From: Onthophagus taurus
Taxonomy: Eukaryota; Arthropoda; Insecta; Coleoptera; Scarabaeidae
NCBI RefSeq assembly: GCF_036711975.1
Contig: NC_091966.1
Span: 999,501 to 1,063,500 of the forward strand
Reading direction: 5' to 3'
Length of the DNA: 64,000 nucleotides
Positions 10,110 through 22,364 of this stretch are shown here, piece by piece. The notes beneath the pieces are model-generated. The model saw only the letters and a list, made by a program, of their open reading frames with translations, was not told the origin of the DNA and made no database searches. The first letter of the stretch is position 1. Each line of letters opens with the position of its first letter. Made by a program: the position numbers and the translations under genes.

Positions 10110-10843
10110 TTTTACATTTACTGTAAAATTTAATTTGCTTATCATAATATTAAATAAACAATTCTCTGAAAAATGTTTGGATTTAAAAAATAAAAACTTT
10201 TGTTGAAAAAGTTTGATTATTTTTGTTGACCTATGTACAGTAACGTTACCATAGCAATAAAAAAATTAGAAAGGAAATATGACGTTTAATCTAACCTATA
10301 ATTAGTATAGATTTTTATAAAAAATTATTAATATAGAAAAACAATGTATTCGCTTAATATCGACAATTAAGATAAGCCAATTTAATAACAAGTTTTTATT
10401 AATAATTACCTTTATAAATATCACTGCGAAATTACAAAGAAAGCAAGATTAGATTTGGTGATTTTTATATTGATAGTTTGGTATTTTGCATAGCAACAAA
10501 AAAAATCATATTTTGACGTATAACACTTAACCTATAAAAAACGTTATGTTGCAAAGCCTAAGGAAAAATGTAATTTTTTATTATTGATTTAATTGAATGT
10601 GCTTTATTAATAATTGCCTTTTAGAGTAATAAACAAGATTTGGTAAGTTTAATGTTAAAAATTTGGTATTAGCTGGTGAGCTCCAAAGTGGTGCTTTCAC
10701 AGGTGTCGGTGCGCATGCGCATCACCTCCGCACAGATATAAACATATGTACGGGGCATACGTCACGGACGCGTCACCAAAATTTGTAGAACTCACGCTGC
10801 GAACTGTTATTCGTGGCCACATCATTTTAAAAGAATCATCAGA
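10110..10843 (+). promoter_or_regulatory. Upstream region and 5' UTR of the LYRIC-like gene
   Basis: AT-rich sequence to about 10670 with no gene seen, then a GC-richer 170 bp holding GCGCATGCGCA (10712 area), ACGTCACGGACGCGTCA and the probable transcription start region just before the ATG at 10844. The CG-rich palindromes suggest a constitutive promoter. This is inferred from base composition and position. Confidence 0.45.
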
Positions 10844-12310
10844 ATGGAGTTAGTAAATAATATAATTAATAACCAACTGGTGTTATGTATTCCGGTAGCG
10901 TTGGTTCTGGTAGGGGCAGTGCTTGTGTTTGCATTCGGTTTTAAATCGGCTGAACAACCACCGTTCGAAAAAATCGCGTCCATAGTCACAGATGATCGGA
11001 AAACGTCCGGCAAAAAGCGAAAACCAAAAGAAAAGGTGAGTGTAGGGGTCATCGTTTCCGTTTTAGCATTGTTATGAGAGTCGGTTCACACGATCGTTTC
11101 CTACGAAATTTACCAATAATTCAAAACCATATGTTGCACAAAATTTTGATTAAAACCTAAACAATTTATTTCCTTTATTTTTTTTGTTGATATTCTAGAA
11201 ACCCACGTTAAACGGACACGTGGTAAATACTGAGACAAAATCGGAGAAATCCTCACCTTCAAAAGAGGCGAAAAAACTCAAAGAATCCGAACAAAAGAAA
11301 ACTGAAACTCCAAAACAAGAAAAGAAAAAACCGGAAACTGTAAAACCCAAAATTGAATCTAAAAAAGTTACCAAATCTAAAGCTGTTAATGAAAAACCCG
11401 TCGATTTTGATGAAGGAGATTGGGAAACTGTACCAACAAAGGGGGATAAGAAGAAAAAACAGGATAGCCCTGTTAAAAAAGAAAATAAAAAGGTTAAAAA
11501 AATTAATGAAATAGAAATTACCAAAGAAACTGATATTGAAAAGAAAAATCAAGTTGAAAAGAAAGATCAAGTTGAGAAAAAGGACACTGTTGAAAAAAAA
11601 GAAATTCCTGCAAAGAAAGAAGTTGTAGTTGAGCCGGAAGTTAAACAAATCATTGAAGTTGTTGCTGTTGAAGAGAAAAAAGAAAAGAAAGATAAGAAAA
11701 AGAAAGAAATTCCAAAGGTGGAAAAAACTGAAACTCCTAAAGCAACTAAAACTGTTGCTCCTCCTCCGATTGATCCTGAAGTTCCTGTTGAAAAACCCCA
11801 ACCTGCTACTAAAGAAGAAACTAATGGTGGTGTTGCCTTTGATGAATTAGGAGGTAAGACATTTTTTTGTCATCTTTATAATATATTTAGAGGTTTATCT
11901 TGAACATTATTTATAGAATTTGAGCTCTAGATATCTACAATATTTTTTTGTGTGCTTATAAATGAATATAAATGTAAAACTTAATTACAATTCAAAGAAC
12001 TAACTCTACATCTAAAAATAAATCCTACATTTCTGATTAATACTTGGAATAAAAATAGATTGGATTCGTAGTCTTTAATTCTCCAGGTTCTCTTGGTTCA
12101 ATAAACAACAAAAATATTAACTATTAATAAATAGATAACATTTTTTCTCATAGTTCTTATCAACATTTTTATAACAAAATTTTATTGATAATAATAATAA
12201 AAACTTTATCTTATTAATCCATCAATATATTATTTAAATTTTTTCTAGATGTTTGGACAGAAGCGAAGGGTCAAAAGAAAAGCAAAAAGAAGTCGCGCAG
12301 GGATAATTAA
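10844..12310 (+). CDS. LYRIC/metadherin-like single-pass membrane protein
   Basis: Three exons join in frame: 10844-11035, 11199-11853 and 12249-12310 (TAA), 302 residues. An N-terminal hydrophobic segment, about residues 12-32 (LVLCIPVALVLVGAVLVFAF), is followed by a long lysine/glutamate-rich low-complexity region. Landmarks in LYRIC order are a Gly-His-Val patch after the membrane segment, 'KPVDFDEGDWETVPTKGDKK' (compare the conserved DEG-WET motif of metadherin) and a basic C-terminus 'GQKKSKKKSRRDN'. Metadherin family proteins sit in the ER/nuclear envelope and bind RNA and SND1 in vertebrates; whether this holds in insects is not shown here. The exon 2/3 junction was chosen because it restores DVWTEAKG. 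The identity is a resemblance in architecture, since low-complexity sequence makes homology hard to prove. Confidence 0.7.
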
Positions 12311-15060
12311 AAAAAAATTAAAAGATTTTGATGGGGACATACAGTACAAGTCCCAGACCAGAGGTCAGGTATATAAAATGCAATCATTCGCGCGTCAAGA
12401 GACACCAGATCTCAGTGTAAAGTATATTAAACTAAAAAAAAAGACTTACAACAGTAGCTTATACAATAAAAAAAACTGAATCCGCGTTTACAAACAAAAA
12501 GAAAACCCGCAACGCATCACCCTTAAAAAAAAACGTCCTTTGGGTGGCCCGTGGCGTGTTTTCAATTTGTAATCCTTGCAAAAAAAAAGCAGCAAGACAC
12601 GTTTTGCATTCCAAACCATAAACAAAACCTCTTAATTGATATAATAAAGAGCGAAAAAGAGAAAGGATGTGGGTGGATTAAGGTGGGAGGGACAGAATTG
12701 AGAGCCTACAATTTTTAATATTCGTGCCAATGTGATTTTTATTTTAAAAGTTAAGAAAGGTAAAAGTGAAGCTAAAAAATTATAAAAACGCGAAATAAAT
12801 TTTACTAATAAAACTATCCAATGAAAACAATGGCCTTATGTCTTTTATGGTGTTGAGTATATTTGCGGAGAATAGAAGAGAATATTTTTACTAGCGTCTA
12901 TTTTGCTAAAAGAAAAAGAAAAAACGAGCAAATATTAAGTAGATTAATGTCTTCCATTGCCTTTTTGTATTTAAAAAAATTCTTTTGTTATTTTTTTAAA
13001 CGTTTTATTAATTTGTTTTTTATACCTTATTATTAGTACTTTTAAATTCTTTTTAAGAATTATTCACGGTTCTCTAAATGGTTATAAGTCATGTTATTTA
13101 GTTGTATTAAAAATTTATTAATTGATCTGCGTATAATTAGAACTTTACATAAACTAAAGATTAAATGGAGTTAAAGATAAAATGAGAAAGCGTATTAACA
13201 CCCTTTTTTATGAAATTGTTAAAGATAAAACGAGAACAAGGTATAAGGAGCATTAAGTGTTGAGATAAAAAAGATTTATTTTGAATGCATTAAAATAATA
13301 AATATAACAGTACAATTGAGATTGTTATTGATAAAAATAGGACGAGGAATGCATATTTTTTCTTTCACACTGCGAAAATTTATTTTTAATGAGTTTATAA
13401 ATACAGCAGGTTTTCTAATCTATTTCTTAAATCTCCGCAGCAGCTAACTAAGTACAATAATTATTATCACAACATCACCACTCATATTTTTACTTTTTTA
13501 CTGTTTTTAGACCCAGGCTTTATTCGTCTTATTTCATTTTTCATTGAATCTGAATAATTTTGATGTTCCTTTCTGTTGCTCTCTCCCTGTTGGGTTACTT
13601 AATATCAGCATTCGATTTATCAGTTCTTTGATAAGAAAGCTATCTTAAGTTACAAACCTCATTTCTTGCTAATTTCGTATTTAGATTTTTTTTAGTTTTC
13701 ATATTAGAGTAAAAAGATTAACTTTACCACCATGGGATTGACAAAGAGTGCTTCTTATTCACACCATTGTTTTTCATATAATTTCACAAAATTGGGATGT
13801 AACACAAACATCTTATGAAATAAATTAACTTTCTCAAAATTCATCTGACTCCATCATCACAATAAGATGTGACTTACCACCATTTAGAGTACCCATTTCT
13901 ATCTTGTTTCTTAGTAATGCGTCAAAAAATAACTTATTGATCAAAATTATTGGAATTGTGGGTGTGATTTGTAAAAATAAGTACAGGGTTGTTTTCCTGT
14001 GCGTCTTTTCTTGTATAAAATTGTGCAATAAATTTAATTTTTTCATTAAAACATACTCATTCGATTACTTTGTGCTGAATACGCAAAATTTTTGATAACA
14101 TGTTTATCAATTTAATTAATTATTACATGGTGGTCTAATTATAAGTTTAGATTCGTGAATATTATTTGTTTATCCTTGAGCAGCTCTTTACCAATCTTAA
14201 ATCGCAGGCGAAAATAATGATATCATATTCTCTTTTAAAAATAAATTAGCTTCGTTTCTTTTTTTAACTAAAAATATGATGTAATAGTGTGTTTATATAA
14301 ATATGTATATTAGTACATAAAATACATATTGTGTATTTATAATAATTGATGAATTAATTAATAATTGTGTAGAAGTTTTTGTTATTTGCTATAAAATATT
14401 TTATTTCTTTAAATTAATTAAGTTGTTTTTATTCTTGCTCTTTTTATTTGTGTTTATTTAATGGTTAATGTACATAATTAAGTTTTCAAGTTTATTGTAT
14501 TTTAAAAAAAACGTCACATCCTAAGATGAAAAACTTTAACTAAGAAGATTTTTTTATAATTTTCCATAAAACACGATAGGTGAATCATATAGGTTTCTAT
14601 TCTATTTAAGATATAAGTGGTGTAGAATTAAGCGGAACATTTTTTCGTATGTGTGTGCGTATCTTTTTCTGTCCTTTTTAAACGTTTAGGTGCTGCGAAA
14701 GTACACGTTCTTAAATGTGCATTGAAATTTATATGTAAATATTAATTGTAAATTATTTTTTAATAACTAAGGTCTGTGGATTGTTATCATTTGGGGACCA
14801 TTTGAATATATATTTTAAAAAGTGTGCCAACATCGTTTTCTAATTATATCTCCAATAACTCCCTATCCCATACTAAATTTAAACCAGCACATTAACTTAC
14901 ATTCGGTAATTAACGGCCGGTTTCTTGGACGGCGATCAAAATAGGAAAATAGTAACGTTCCAAATAATAATAGACAAGATTTATTAGCTTATTGTATTTT
15001 ATTATAAAATTCGTATTTCACGTCTAATATTTACTAAAAATTTTTGTGCAATGTTTTTGT
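12311..15060. other. AT-rich region, likely long 3' UTR and intergenic
   Basis: About 2.7 kb without a credible coding region. The first several hundred bases probably include the 3' UTR of the LYRIC-like gene; AATAAA-type signals are frequent because of base composition, so none can be singled out. Two overlapping open stretches near 13.8-14.1 kb show no protein-like composition. I see no repeats or RNA genes. Confidence 0.5.
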
Positions 15061-15254
15061 TTATTTTCTTGTTGTACTTTTCTTTGGAGATTTACTGGGA
15101 CTTTTTTTTCGTGATTTACTCTTTGAACGTCCTTTTCGTTTTATTTTTTTCTTCTTTTTTGTTTCAGATGATGTTACTAAAGTTTTTTGAACTGTTGTTG
15201 ATGACTCAGGTTGTCTTGCAAAGTAATCATAACCAAATTGCATACATACTTTAC
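15061..15254 (-). CDS. Last exon of an unidentified Lys/Ser/Arg-rich protein
   Basis: An acceptor-like TTTTGCAG is followed by an open frame reading 'KVCMQFGYDYFARQPESS', then 'TSSETKKKKKIKRKGRSKSK', a serine/lysine/arginine repeat and a stop at 15061. The basic tail looks like a nuclear or RNA-binding protein end, but I do not recognise the family. No upstream exon with compatible phase was found: a minus-strand stretch near 15340-15390 ('SQKDENIIAKVNNG') is suggestive, but its donors do not fit the phase. It may be a pseudogene cut off by the transposon cluster beside it. Confidence 0.4.
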
Positions 15255-15399
15255 CTGCAAAAGAATAACTTCAAACATTTTGCAATAATACTATTAGGAG
15301 TGGATATCTTAAACGTTAATATCTAACCCCATTGTTTACTTTAGCGATGATATTTTCATCTTTCTGGCTGTATTAAGAAGCATAACCTGAGATATTGGG

Positions 15400-15780
15400 G
15401 TCACAACAATCCAAGAAAAATCCAGCAGAAGCTTCTGCATAGTAATTAGTGGAATGGATATCCGCCAGGAGTTGCACAGTTTGGTTTTGTTTCATAAAAT
15501 CGTCACAACACATATACCGACATACTTGTATGAGAGCAACAAACTAACCAAACTTTTTCACGACAGACAACGTTTGTCAATATTGTTATATAAAAACCTT
15601 GGTAACGATACATATCTGGCGGATAACCGCCTTATCGGCACCTCTGAATACCCGATAAGTTATCCTGTCAATAATCTCCCCGATAAAAATAACCGTACAT
15701 TGTATTACAGACAGTACAAACTAACTTATCGGCCAGACAACGCTGTCGGGAAGTTTATCGGTATATTGTACAACCGGCCC
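15400..15780 (+). pseudogene. Possible LINE 3'-end relic beside the Penelope element
   Basis: The stretch contains 'DIRQELHSLVLFHKIVTTHI' followed by 'PTYLYESNKL', which resembles the region after the RT in CR1/jockey-like LINEs (RR-L----LFHKI----PPYL). An ATG-initiated frame at 15454-15864 runs into the Penelope end, so it is not a gene. The assignment is weak. Confidence 0.35.
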
Positions 15781-15794
15781 TTAATAAAAGGTTT

Positions 15795-15828
15795 GACGTT
15801 TCGGATGCCATGTTGCAACCTTCTTCAG
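15795..15828 (-). ncRNA. Hammerhead-ribozyme-like core, left Penelope end
   Basis: Minus strand: CTGAAGA, a stem formed by GGTTGC with GCATCC (one mismatch), then GAAAC and GTC. This matches the hammerhead core CUGANGA - stem II - GAAA with a GUC cleavage site and a two-pair stem III. Such minimal type I hammerheads are known in Penelope elements. It is the inverted copy of the motif at the right end. Confidence 0.62.
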
Positions 15829-15947
15829 AAACTGGTTCGAAGTGACGAGATCAAAAATCGGTGACTATATATAAGTCGGAAAAACTAATTAATAATCAGT
15901 TAACGCTAATTACAAGCTAATTAATAACTAATTGCGTCGCGTCCGGT

Positions 15948-17973
15948 GTGAGGCGGGAAGAGGTCTTCGTGTTCACCACCATCTTCCATGTTCTGCTAAG
16001 CTCCCAGCCATCCTCTCTGTTGACGTTATTTTTATGTCGGTGGATCTCTATGGCTTCTCTTCTCAGGAATTGTTTACCAGTAGAAACAATCGTCATTAAC
16101 AGATCGAATGTCCCACTAACGAAAGACGAAACCTCTGTGCTCGCCAAAGGATTGAACTACGCAATCGCCCCGAAGAAGGTCCCAAAGGAGGAAATCATCT
16201 GCGAAGTGGAAGCAGCTGTTCGAGGGATGCCTGCACTGAAAGCCGAAGAGATCCGACAAGAAGTTGCGAGAGTATTGAAGTCAGCAAAACCACCAAAATC
16301 CAACTTGACGGTTGGTGAAAAGAAGGCACTCCGATCTATAAAAGAAAAATCAGAAATCGTCGTGTTACCAGCAGACAAGGGGAATACCACCGTTGTTATG
16401 GACAGGAAAGAATACGACGACAAAATGATGAACCTACTGGACCCAGCCACCTACAGGAAGATAAAGAAGGACCCCACAGACAAAATCGTAAGGAAAATGA
16501 AGGAACTGATAAAATCCACAGGAATTCCAGCAGAACAGCAGAAAGGTTTGTTTGTGCAGGCGCTGAAGATTCACAAATCTGACGTACCCTTCCGCCCTAT
16601 CGTCAGCGCCATCAACTCCCCAACATACCAGCTAGCCAAACATCTTGCAAAGATTCTGTCTTCCTTTACAGGTAACACGGAATCGTATGTCAGGGATTCT
16701 ACACATTTTGTGGAATCGGTAAAAGGTGTAAAGCTGGATGCTGGTGATATGTTGGTAAGTTTCGATGTGGAATCCCTTTTTACTAGGGTACCAGTTAAGG
16801 ATGCTGTAGAGGGTCTTCGCCGAAAACTCATTCCGGAGGGTTTACCAGAATACGTGCCAGATCTGGTGGAGTATTGCTTATCGTCGACGTATTTCAGCTG
16901 GAAAGGAGAATTTTACGAGCAGTTCGAAGGGGCAGCCATGGGATCTCCACTTTCGCCAGTTATAGCTAATTTCTACATGGAATTATTCGAAGAGGACGCT
17001 TTGAAGAAGAGACCAAAACTATGTCTCCGATATGTGGATGACACGTTTGTGATATGGCAACATGGTCAAAAACGGCTCCAAGAGTTCTTGGATCACTTGA
17101 ACTCTCAAACATCCTATGATTAAGTTCACCATGGAAACAGAAACTGCCAAAAAACTACCTTTCCTAGATGTGTTGGTCACCAGGACGACAAATGGAGATA
17201 TAGAACTTGGTGTATACCGAAAGAAGACCCATACCAACAGGTATTTACAGGCATGTTCACATCATCATCCCCAACAGAAGAGGTCCGTGATCCGTACATT
17301 ATTTCAGCGAGCAGCGAGACTATGTGAAGGAGAGAACTTGAAGAAGGAGCAACACTTTCTACGAGGCGTGCTGCAGAAGAATGGATACACTTCGAGGGAC
17401 ATCAACCAGGCCATCAAGCAGCGAAGGCAGAAAGAGGACACGGTAAGTACAAAACCACTTGGATTTATCTGTCTTCCCTATGTTTCAGGTGAAACGGAAC
17501 GAATTGCTAGGCACCTCAAGAAGAACGACATCGTAGTGCGGTACGGCACGGTCAGCAAAATTCGGAACACACTCCCGATAGTCAAGGACAAACTAACTCC
17601 ATTAAAAGGAGCGGGAGTCTATCGACTATCGTGTAGTTGTGGGAAGGTTTATGTTGGCCAAACTGGACGCAACGTCGAGTGCCGCATCAAGGAGCATGAG
17701 AGGGATATAAGGCTGAAGAAGATCCAGCAGTCGGCGGTTGCGGAACATTTCCATGCAGAGGGGCACCGAATAGACTTCGAACAAACAAAGGTGCTGGCTA
17801 GGGACAACAGATACTACCAAAGACTGACAAGAGAAGCCATAGAGATCCACCGACATAAAAATAACGTCAACAGAGAGGATGGCTGGGAGCTTAGCAGAAC
17901 ATGGAAGATGGTGGTGAACACGAAGACCTTTTCCCGCCTCACACCGGACGCGACGCAATTAGTTATTAATTAG
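15948..17973 (+). pseudogene. Penelope RT + GIY-YIG ORF, one frameshift
   Basis: First frame 15948-17123: reverse transcriptase with 'SEIVVLPADKGNTTVVMDR', 'LKIHKSDVPFRPIVSAINSP', 'AMGSPLSPVIANFYME' and the catalytic 'LRYVDDTFVIW'. The authentic start is probably inside or after the left inverted repeat, since residues before about 16069 come from the inverted end copy. A one-base shift near 17110 moves the frame to 17116-17973: 'KKLPFLDVLVTR', then the GIY-YIG nuclease as 'GVYRLSCSCGKVYVGQTGR', with 'EHERDIR' and a C-terminal tail. PLE proteins prime at nicked DNA ends and insert copies. Apart from the shift the ORF looks young, but the LINE inserted downstream removes normal function. Confidence 0.88.
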
Positions 17974-19973
17974 CTTGTAATTAGCGTTAACTGATTATTA
18001 ATTAGTTTTTCCGACTTATATTGCCCTATCGCTTATATTGCCCTATCGCATCTGGTTCTACGATCCGAGGGATTGGTGTGCTTGGGTGATTTCAATATTG
18101 ATGCTTTTGGTGTGACGGGAGCTTACAGTGGTCGATTACTACCGGCTATTGAGTCATACAATCTGACTCAAATTATTTCATCAGCAACTCGAGTTACAGA
18201 TACGTCAACTACACTCATTGATTATGTTATTGTCGATGCAGATGCACCCGTAAACGATTCGGGGGTTATTCCGGTGCATGACATAGCTGACCATTCCTTA
18301 GTTTACGTGAACTTAAATTTATCAGGTGTGAAGGCATTGCCTAAAATATTACACTACAGGGATTTTAATAGTTTCAGTTTAGAATTGTTTTCAAGAGATT
18401 TAGTAGCAATACCCTGGCAAAATATTGTCAAACTTAACAATATTAACGATAAGGTAAATTTCTTAAACTTTTTTATATTGACTCTCTTTGATGTCCACGC
18501 TCCAACACGCATTATTACAACTAGAAAAACTTTTCGCCCTTGGATCACCGACAATATAAAACTGTTGATGAAACTTAGGAATGATGCGTACACTAAATTT
18601 AAGAAAACAAGAAATCCGGAAAATTTCAAATACTACAAGGAGATGCGAAATTTTACTTATTCTTCTATTCAAAAAGAGAAGAGGGCGTATCTGTCACATA
18701 TGTTAGATAGTAAAAATTCTCGTGAACTTTGGCAGAGTTTCCGGTCGATGGGTATTGTTAGTGTCAGGCAACGGACAATTCCTGAATCTATAGGCAACGC
18801 CGATCAGGTTAATGAGTTTTTCCTCGATGCACAGATCAGTGTGTTGGGTGACGCCAATTTAATTCGGCATTATCAATCTAATATCTTCCCTGGTGTCATC
18901 GAATCACTGTCCTTTTCTCTCGCTTCGGAAGAGGAAATATTGGATATTCTTTGTAACATTAAGACAACTACAGTTGGAGTTGACGGTATTAGTGTTAAAA
19001 TGTTGAATATGTGTTGTCCAACAATTATACCGTATATATGTCATATTGTGAACTATTACCTTGAATTGTCTGTGTTTCCTGACCTTTGGAAGATTGCTCA
19101 AGTCACGCCAATTCCAAAAACATCCAGCCCTCGGGAACTTAAAGATCTCCGCCCCATAAGTATTTTGCCTATATTGTCCAAGATTCTGGAAAAAGTGGTT
19201 GCTACTAGACTTACCCAGCATCTAAATAAATTTAATAATCTACCAGTCCGTCAGTCTGGTTTTCGTTCAAGACACAGTTGTACGACAGCCCTTATCGATG
19301 TCACGGATGATATTTTCCATGCAATTGACCAAAAAAGCGCCACGATCCTGATTCTCTTGGACTTCTCTAAGGCCTTTGATACCATTCACCACCCCACTCT
19401 CTTAGCAATACTCCACCATATTGGCCTTTCGGAGGGTGCCATAAAGTTTTTTAATAGTTACCTCCTGAATCGGTCACAAACTGTTAAGCTTCATGGAAAG
19501 GAATCTTCAGCAGCAGTGGTGTCCTCAGGCGTGCCGCAGGGTTCAATTCTTGGCCCTCTGCTCTATCTAATTTATACGGCTCCTTTACCAAAAGTACTAG
19601 ACTATTGCACTGCTCACATGTATGCTGACGATACTCAGGTCTATTACTCATTCAATGAGAATAACATTGACAAGGCTGAAAGAGCTATCAATTCTGATTT
19701 AGACAAATTGGCCCACGAAGCTTCAAATCATTGTTTGATTATTAATCCGTCTAAATCAGCAGTTATGGTATTTGGGAGTGGTGGTGTGGTGAACAGGGTC
19801 AAGGGGTCTCTGAGTGTCGGAGTGGGTGGTGTTAAATTGAATTTTACGGACGAGTGCTGTAATTTGGGTATACGTCTTGATACCGCACTCCGATTCCGTG
19901 GACATGTTTCTTCACTAATTCGTAGAGCCTACGTGACGCTTAAATTATTGTACAGTAACAGGAGCTTACTTAA

Positions 19974-21443
19974 CCCTTTGTGTCCCAAGAAGTCAAACAT
20001 TTTGAAACTTTGTGACAGAATCAGACAGAATTAAAACGCTATCAAAATACACTCAGTAAAGGCGTTTGGAATAAAATCTTAGCAAAATATGCAATCCCCC
20101 TATTTTCGCATAGTCTAAGTGTCAAAAAAGATGCTAATTCAAAAATTCCTGGAAACCGTGTTTATTGAAATTAAGAAATAAAACTTATTTTAAATTGAAG
20201 CTTGAAGCTTTCTGTTTAAATCGATGTATAACAATCGATGGGTTGAATTAAAAAAATATTGAGAAAGAGTATTGAGTTAAAACTAACATTTTCGTATAAC
20301 CTAAAAGCGTCAAAAAAGACTAATAAAAAAAAAAAATAAAAATTCCTGGAAGCCGTATTTATTGAAATTGAGGAATGAAACTTATTTTAAATTAAAGCTC
20401 AAAGCTTTCTTTTTAAAATGATGTATAATAATTGTTGGGTTGGATTGGAAAAATATTGACAAAAAACATGTTGAAATAAAACTTACATTTTCGTATAACC
20501 TAAGAGTGTCAAAAAAGATGCTATTTTAAAAATTCCTGGAAGCTGTATTTATTGAAGTTAAGGAATGAAACTTTTTTTAAATTAAAGCTCAAAGTTTTCT
20601 CTTGAAAATGATGTATAATAATTGTTGGGTTGGATTGGAAAAATATAGAGAAAAAAAATTTTGAAACAAAACTTACATTTTCGAATAACCTAAAAATGTT
20701 AAAAAGATGCTAATTTAAAAATTCCTGTAAGCCGTATTTATTGAAATTAAGGAATGAAACTTATTTTAAATTAAAGCTCAAAGCTTTCTCTTTAAAATGA
20801 TGTATAATAATTGTTGGGTTGGATTGGAAAAGTATAGAGAAAAAAAAACTTGAAATAAAACTTACATTTTCGTATAACCTAAGAGTGTCAAAAAAGATGC
20901 TATTTTAAAAATTCCTGGAAGCCGTATTTATTGAAGTTAAGGAATGAAACTTATTTTAAATTAAAGCTCAAAGTTTTCTCTTTAAAATGATGTATAATAA
21001 TTGTTGGGTTGAATTGGAAAAATAGTAAGAAAAAAAATGTTGAAACAACACTTACATTTAAAAGAGTCAAAAAAAATGCTAATTTAAAAATTCTTAGAAA
21101 CCATGATTAAAAAATGAGACTTATTTTAAATTTAAGCTTTTTAAAATGATCTGTAATAATCACACCTAATAACCATTTATCAAAGAAATACCTTCTTGAA
21201 CAACAAAATTCAACAGCACCACTTTTCACTAAACTTCTAACCTCACATCTGGATGAATAAGTTTAAAGTGTACCTAAAAATCCTACAGTGCGGATTGCGA
21301 CGTTTTTTTATACAGATTATTTCTTGTATACACTTGTATAGTAGAAAGTACAGACAGCTCTAAATGCGCCGAATAGATAACTACAGTTTAAAATGAGTGT
21401 TTAAAATTACCGGTACTTTAAAGTACCGTCGGAACACAAAGGG
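19974..21443. mobile_element. piggyBac-type non-autonomous element filled with tandem repeats
   Basis: Ends are CCCTTTGTGTCCC (19974-19986) and the inverse of CCCTTTGTGTTCC (21431-21443), directly flanked by TTAA at 19970-19973 and 21444-21447. TTAA duplication with CCY-starting ends is the hallmark of piggyBac. It has no transposase; the interior is about six copies of a ~190 bp tandem repeat. A palindrome GGTACTTTAAAGTACC lies just inside the right end. Confidence 0.85.
20100..21130 (+). repeat. ~190-bp tandem repeat inside the piggyBac-type element
   Basis: The marker ATTCCTGGAAGCCGT recurs at about 20144, 20342, 20532, 20721, 20911 and, degenerate, 21091, spacing 180-198 bp. Other shared blocks are GGAATGAAACTTATTTTAAA and TGTTGGGTTGGATTGGAAA. 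Copies are AT-rich, all in the same orientation, with no coding content. Confidence 0.88.
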
Positions 21444-22330
21444 TTAACCAACGTTTGAAAATCCAATTATGTGAGGCTCTTGTTCTGTCCATATTCAATT
21501 ACGGAGATGCTTTATATCATCCATGCTTAGACTCTGTAACCAAAGTGCGTATCCAAAGAGTGCAGAACTCATGTCTGAGGTTTATATATGGTATTAAAAG
21601 ACGGGAAAACATATCACATACTCTGAATTGGGCAAATTGGTTGAATATGACGCGTCGTAGAATCCTTCACAGTGCTTGCCTCTTTCACAGAATTATTATG
21701 TATAAATGTCCACCATATTTAGCCAATAGAATCAGGTATCGCAGTGACGTGCACAATATTAATATACGACATCGGCACATGTTATGCATACCACGCCATG
21801 AACTTCAAATCTTTAAAAGATCTTACTCTTATAATGTAACTACTGTTATGAATAGCCTTCCTGATTCAGTCAAAACTGAATCAGTCAAACTTTTTACATT
21901 TTTGAATTGTATGACCTAACAGGGCAGGGGTAGATTGTTCGCGGCAGCTTGTTCAACCTTTTCTTCATTTTGCTATGTTTTTGTTCTTTAATTTTGTTGT
22001 ATTTTTTTTATTATTCCTTATTATTGTTATTTTTCTTATATAGTTAGTGCTATCTTGTTTGAAACCAATTTATTTATTATTTCTATTATAAAAGGGCCGA
22101 TGAAAAACAATAGCAGACAAGCTATGTCTGCATTGACCCGGCTCTTTTTGATGATGCGCTGTTATTAAGTCCGGTTTTGTTGATAATTTCAGAGTGTTTA
22201 TTATTTTATTTACTTTTATGTATTATTTTTTGTATTTTTTTTTGTGGGCTTGTAAATTCTTTGTTGCATCATTAATAAACATAAACATATATAGTCACCG
22301 ATTTTTGATCTCGTCACTTCGAACCAGTTT

Positions 22331-22364
22331 CTGAAGAAGGTTGCAACATGGCATCCGAAACGTC
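22331..22364 (+). ncRNA. Hammerhead-ribozyme-like core, right Penelope end
   Basis: CTGAAGA (22331-22337), a stem II pairing GGTTGC with GCATCC, GAAAC (22357-22361) and GTC (22362-22364). All invariant hammerhead core positions are present, with the predicted cut after GTC. The very short stem III implies action as a dimer, as described for Penelope hammerheads. It has the same sense as the RT ORF. Confidence 0.65.

Larger units (their letters stand above)
18037..21919 (+). pseudogene. LINE ORF2: endonuclease end, reverse transcriptase, C-terminal domain
   Basis: The open frame enters in the endonuclease domain ('VCLGDFNIDAF', 'LIDYVIVDADAPV', 'IADHSLVYVNL'), continues with a linker and reverse transcriptase ('KDLRPISILPILSKILEKVV', 'LDFSKAFDTIHH', 'VPQGSILGPLLYLIY', catalytic 'MYADDTQVYYS'), and reaches 'LLYSNRSLLN' at the insertion. 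It resumes at 21448 with 'QRLKIQLCEALVLSIFNYGD' and stops at 21919. The two halves are in the same frame if the MITE and one TTAA copy are removed, so the ORF was intact when the MITE arrived. The N-terminal endonuclease residues are missing (5' truncation). Confidence 0.88.
18022..22286 (+). mobile_element. 5'-truncated CR1/jockey-group LINE inside the Penelope element
   Basis: This non-LTR element interrupts the right end of the PLE. ATAT at 18018-18021 and 22287-22290 is the probable target duplication, and the PLE end becomes continuous when the insertion is removed. It begins inside the endonuclease domain, carries RT, and ends in an AATAAACATAAAC-type tail. It is itself split by a piggyBac-type MITE at 19974-21443. 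The clade call within CR1/jockey is uncertain. Confidence 0.85.

Noticed and set aside
11259-11801. Long minus-strand frame rich in Phe/Asn/Leu
   Set aside because: Antisense shadow of the Lys/Glu-rich exon of the LYRIC-like gene.
13834-14095. Frames on both strands in the AT-rich spacer
   Set aside because: Low-complexity Leu/Ile/Asn/Lys composition as expected by chance in AT-rich DNA; no splice context.
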